This document shows positions 52,349-53,196 of a stretch of DNA of 53,196 bases, in pieces (within the stretch, counting starts at the first letter, position 1; the number at the start of each line of letters is the position of its first letter). The DNA is taken from assembly GCA_019135895.1 (NCBI GenBank), contig JAGVVH010000560.1, positions 1 through 53,196 of the forward strand, read 5' to 3'. The notes under the pieces were generated by a model. The model did no database searches, was not told the origin of the DNA, and saw only the letters and a list, made by a program, of their open reading frames with translations. Both the position numbers and the translations under genes were made by a program. Origin of the DNA: Bacteroidota bacterium (GTDB lineage: Bacteria > Bacteroidota > Bacteroidia > Bacteroidales > WCHB1-69).

Positions 52349-53196
52349 ATGTCTGCATTTAAAGCATACGATTTCAGAGGACTCTTCGGAGTTGATTTTA
52401 CTTTAGACGATATTTATAAAATAGGATTCTATCTTCCTGAATTATTACAAACAAATAAAATACTGGTAGGGAGAGATATGCGGCTCTCAACCCCTGAAAT
52501 TTTCAACTCCCTGTGTCAGGGCATTACCGATGCCGGGGCCGATGTTTATGACATGGGACTGACCACCACACCGATGGTCTATTTCTTTACCGCCAAACAT
52601 CATTTTGATGCTTCCATCATGATTACCGCCTCTCACAATCCTAAATCCCACAACGGATTAAAAATTTCCCGTACCAATGCTTTTCCGGTAGGGTATGACA
52701 CCGGATTGAATAAACTTGAAGAGATGGTGTTGACGCAGACGCCTGCTCCGGTTTCATCTAAAGGCAACATTATCGACTATCCGGTGATGAAAGAATATCT
52801 TGCCTTTCTTGCCGATTATAAATATGATATTTCAAATCTGAACATCGTGATGGACTGCTCAAACGGAATGGCTTCCATCTTGGTAAAGGAAGTTTTTGGG
52901 AATCAACCGCTTTATCTTTTTGATCAACTTGACGGCACTTTTCCAAATCATGAAGCCAACCCCGATGAAAAGGGACAGTTCATTTCTCCTGATTTGATGA
53001 TTGCTGTTTTGGGAAACTATTTTATCGAAGAAAAAAATGTTTTGGGAAAGGTGATTATTGATATCAGAACTTCTAAGTCTGTCTCCGAATATATCTCCCG
53101 ATTAGGGCGTGAAGTCTATACCTGGCGGGTGGGCAGGGCTTATGCAGCCATGAAACTTAGGGAAATTGACGGGGCTTTCGGTGGCGAATTTGCCGG
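52349..53196 (+). CDS. phosphomannomutase/phosphoglucomutase (3' partial) lacking the metal-binding loop
   Basis: The first 282 codons of an alpha-D-phosphohexomutase that interconverts hexose 1- and 6-phosphates; it runs off the window. Visible: AYDFRGLFGVDFTL near the start; ILVGRDMRLSTPE; the phosphoserine loop TASHNPKSHNG with Ser95; IVMDCSNGMAS; 'FPNHEANP' (His201); and GRAYAAMKLREIDGAFGGEFAG. Normally about 30 residues between the HEPNP-type motif and VDEKG carry the Mg-binding DGDxDR loop. Here NP is followed directly by DEKGQFISPDL at 52964, in frame, so the loop is missing. The protein would be inactive as a mutase unless the sequence is in error. Downstream motifs are otherwise normal. 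Confidence 0.85.
   Translation, partial: MSAFKAYDFRGLFGVDFTLDDIYKIGFYLPELLQTNKILVGRDMRLSTPEIFNSLCQGITDAGADVYDMGLTTTPMVYFFTAKHHFDASIMITASHNPKSHNGLKISRTNAFPVGYDTGLNKLEEMVLTQTPAPVSSKGNIIDYPVMKEYLAFLADYKYDISNLNIVMDCSNGMASILVKEVFGNQPLYLFDQLDGTFPNHEANPDEKGQFISPDLMIAVLGNYFIEEKNVLGKVIIDIRTSKSVSEYISRLGREVYTWRVGRAYAAMKLREIDGAFGGEFA

Overview
The window is an AT-rich stretch of a Bacteroidota chromosome, most likely an anaerobic member of the Bacteroidales or a close relative. The evidence is: three secreted proteins with type IX secretion C-terminal domains (two type A, one type B/CHU_C), an LptD homologue, Bacteroidota-specific families (DUF4290, DUF3127), a C10 cysteine protease, a ferredoxin-dependent 2-oxoacid oxidoreductase operon, and many copies of the Bacteroidota -7 promoter element TAnnTTTG just upstream of genes. 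The leftmost gene (DUF4290) and the rightmost gene (phosphohexomutase) run off the window.

Layout. 1-2.7 kb: DUF4290 protein and a NatA/NatB-type ABC exporter. 2.7-6.5 kb (minus): lptD, an ECF sigma factor and a likely anti-sigma factor. 6.6-11.6 kb (plus): envelope genes: N-acetylmuramoyl-alanine amidase, MCE lipid-transport protein, DUF3127 OB-fold protein, NlpC/P60 hydrolase, GNAT acetyltransferase and MltG. 12-20.6 kb: a 2289-residue multidomain adhesin (type A T9SS) followed by a 554-residue type B T9SS protein. 20.8 kb: tRNA-Leu(GAG). 21.1-31.5 kb: PBP1A, cysteine desulfurase-like enzyme, MurD, a thioredoxin lipoprotein, a TPR-like protein, an LTA-synthase-like sulfatase, a membrane protein and a TrmH-family methyltransferase. 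31.5-37.7 kb: dnaB, a TlpA-like protein, lipB, lipA and a TonB-C/OmpA-like protein. 37.7-41.2 kb: an outer-membrane protein and the four-gene kor/vor operon. 41.4-44.4 kb: C10 protease. 44.6-46.7 kb: accessory region with two small genes, an attC-like element, and a noncoding block holding a hairpin, a G-rich patch and a 21-22-bp tandem repeat. 46.7-50.1 kb: enolase, rimO and a DjlA-like J-protein. 50.1-51.5 kb: a three-gene module that reads as a toxin-antitoxin-SecB-like chaperone (TAC) system. 51.7 kb to the end: a conserved unknown protein and a phosphomannomutase/phosphoglucomutase.

How it fits together. A large share of the genes serve the cell envelope: LPS assembly (LptD), phospholipid traffic (MCE), peptidoglycan synthesis and remodelling (MurD, PBP1A, MltG, amidase, NlpC/P60) and the secreted surface (T9SS adhesins and protease). 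The sigma/anti-sigma pair directly behind lptD suggests an envelope-sensing circuit. The points most worth a second look are the TAC module, the phosphohexomutase that lacks its metal-binding loop, the attC-like element and tandem repeats at 45-46.5 kb, and the TonB-C/OmpA-like fusion.
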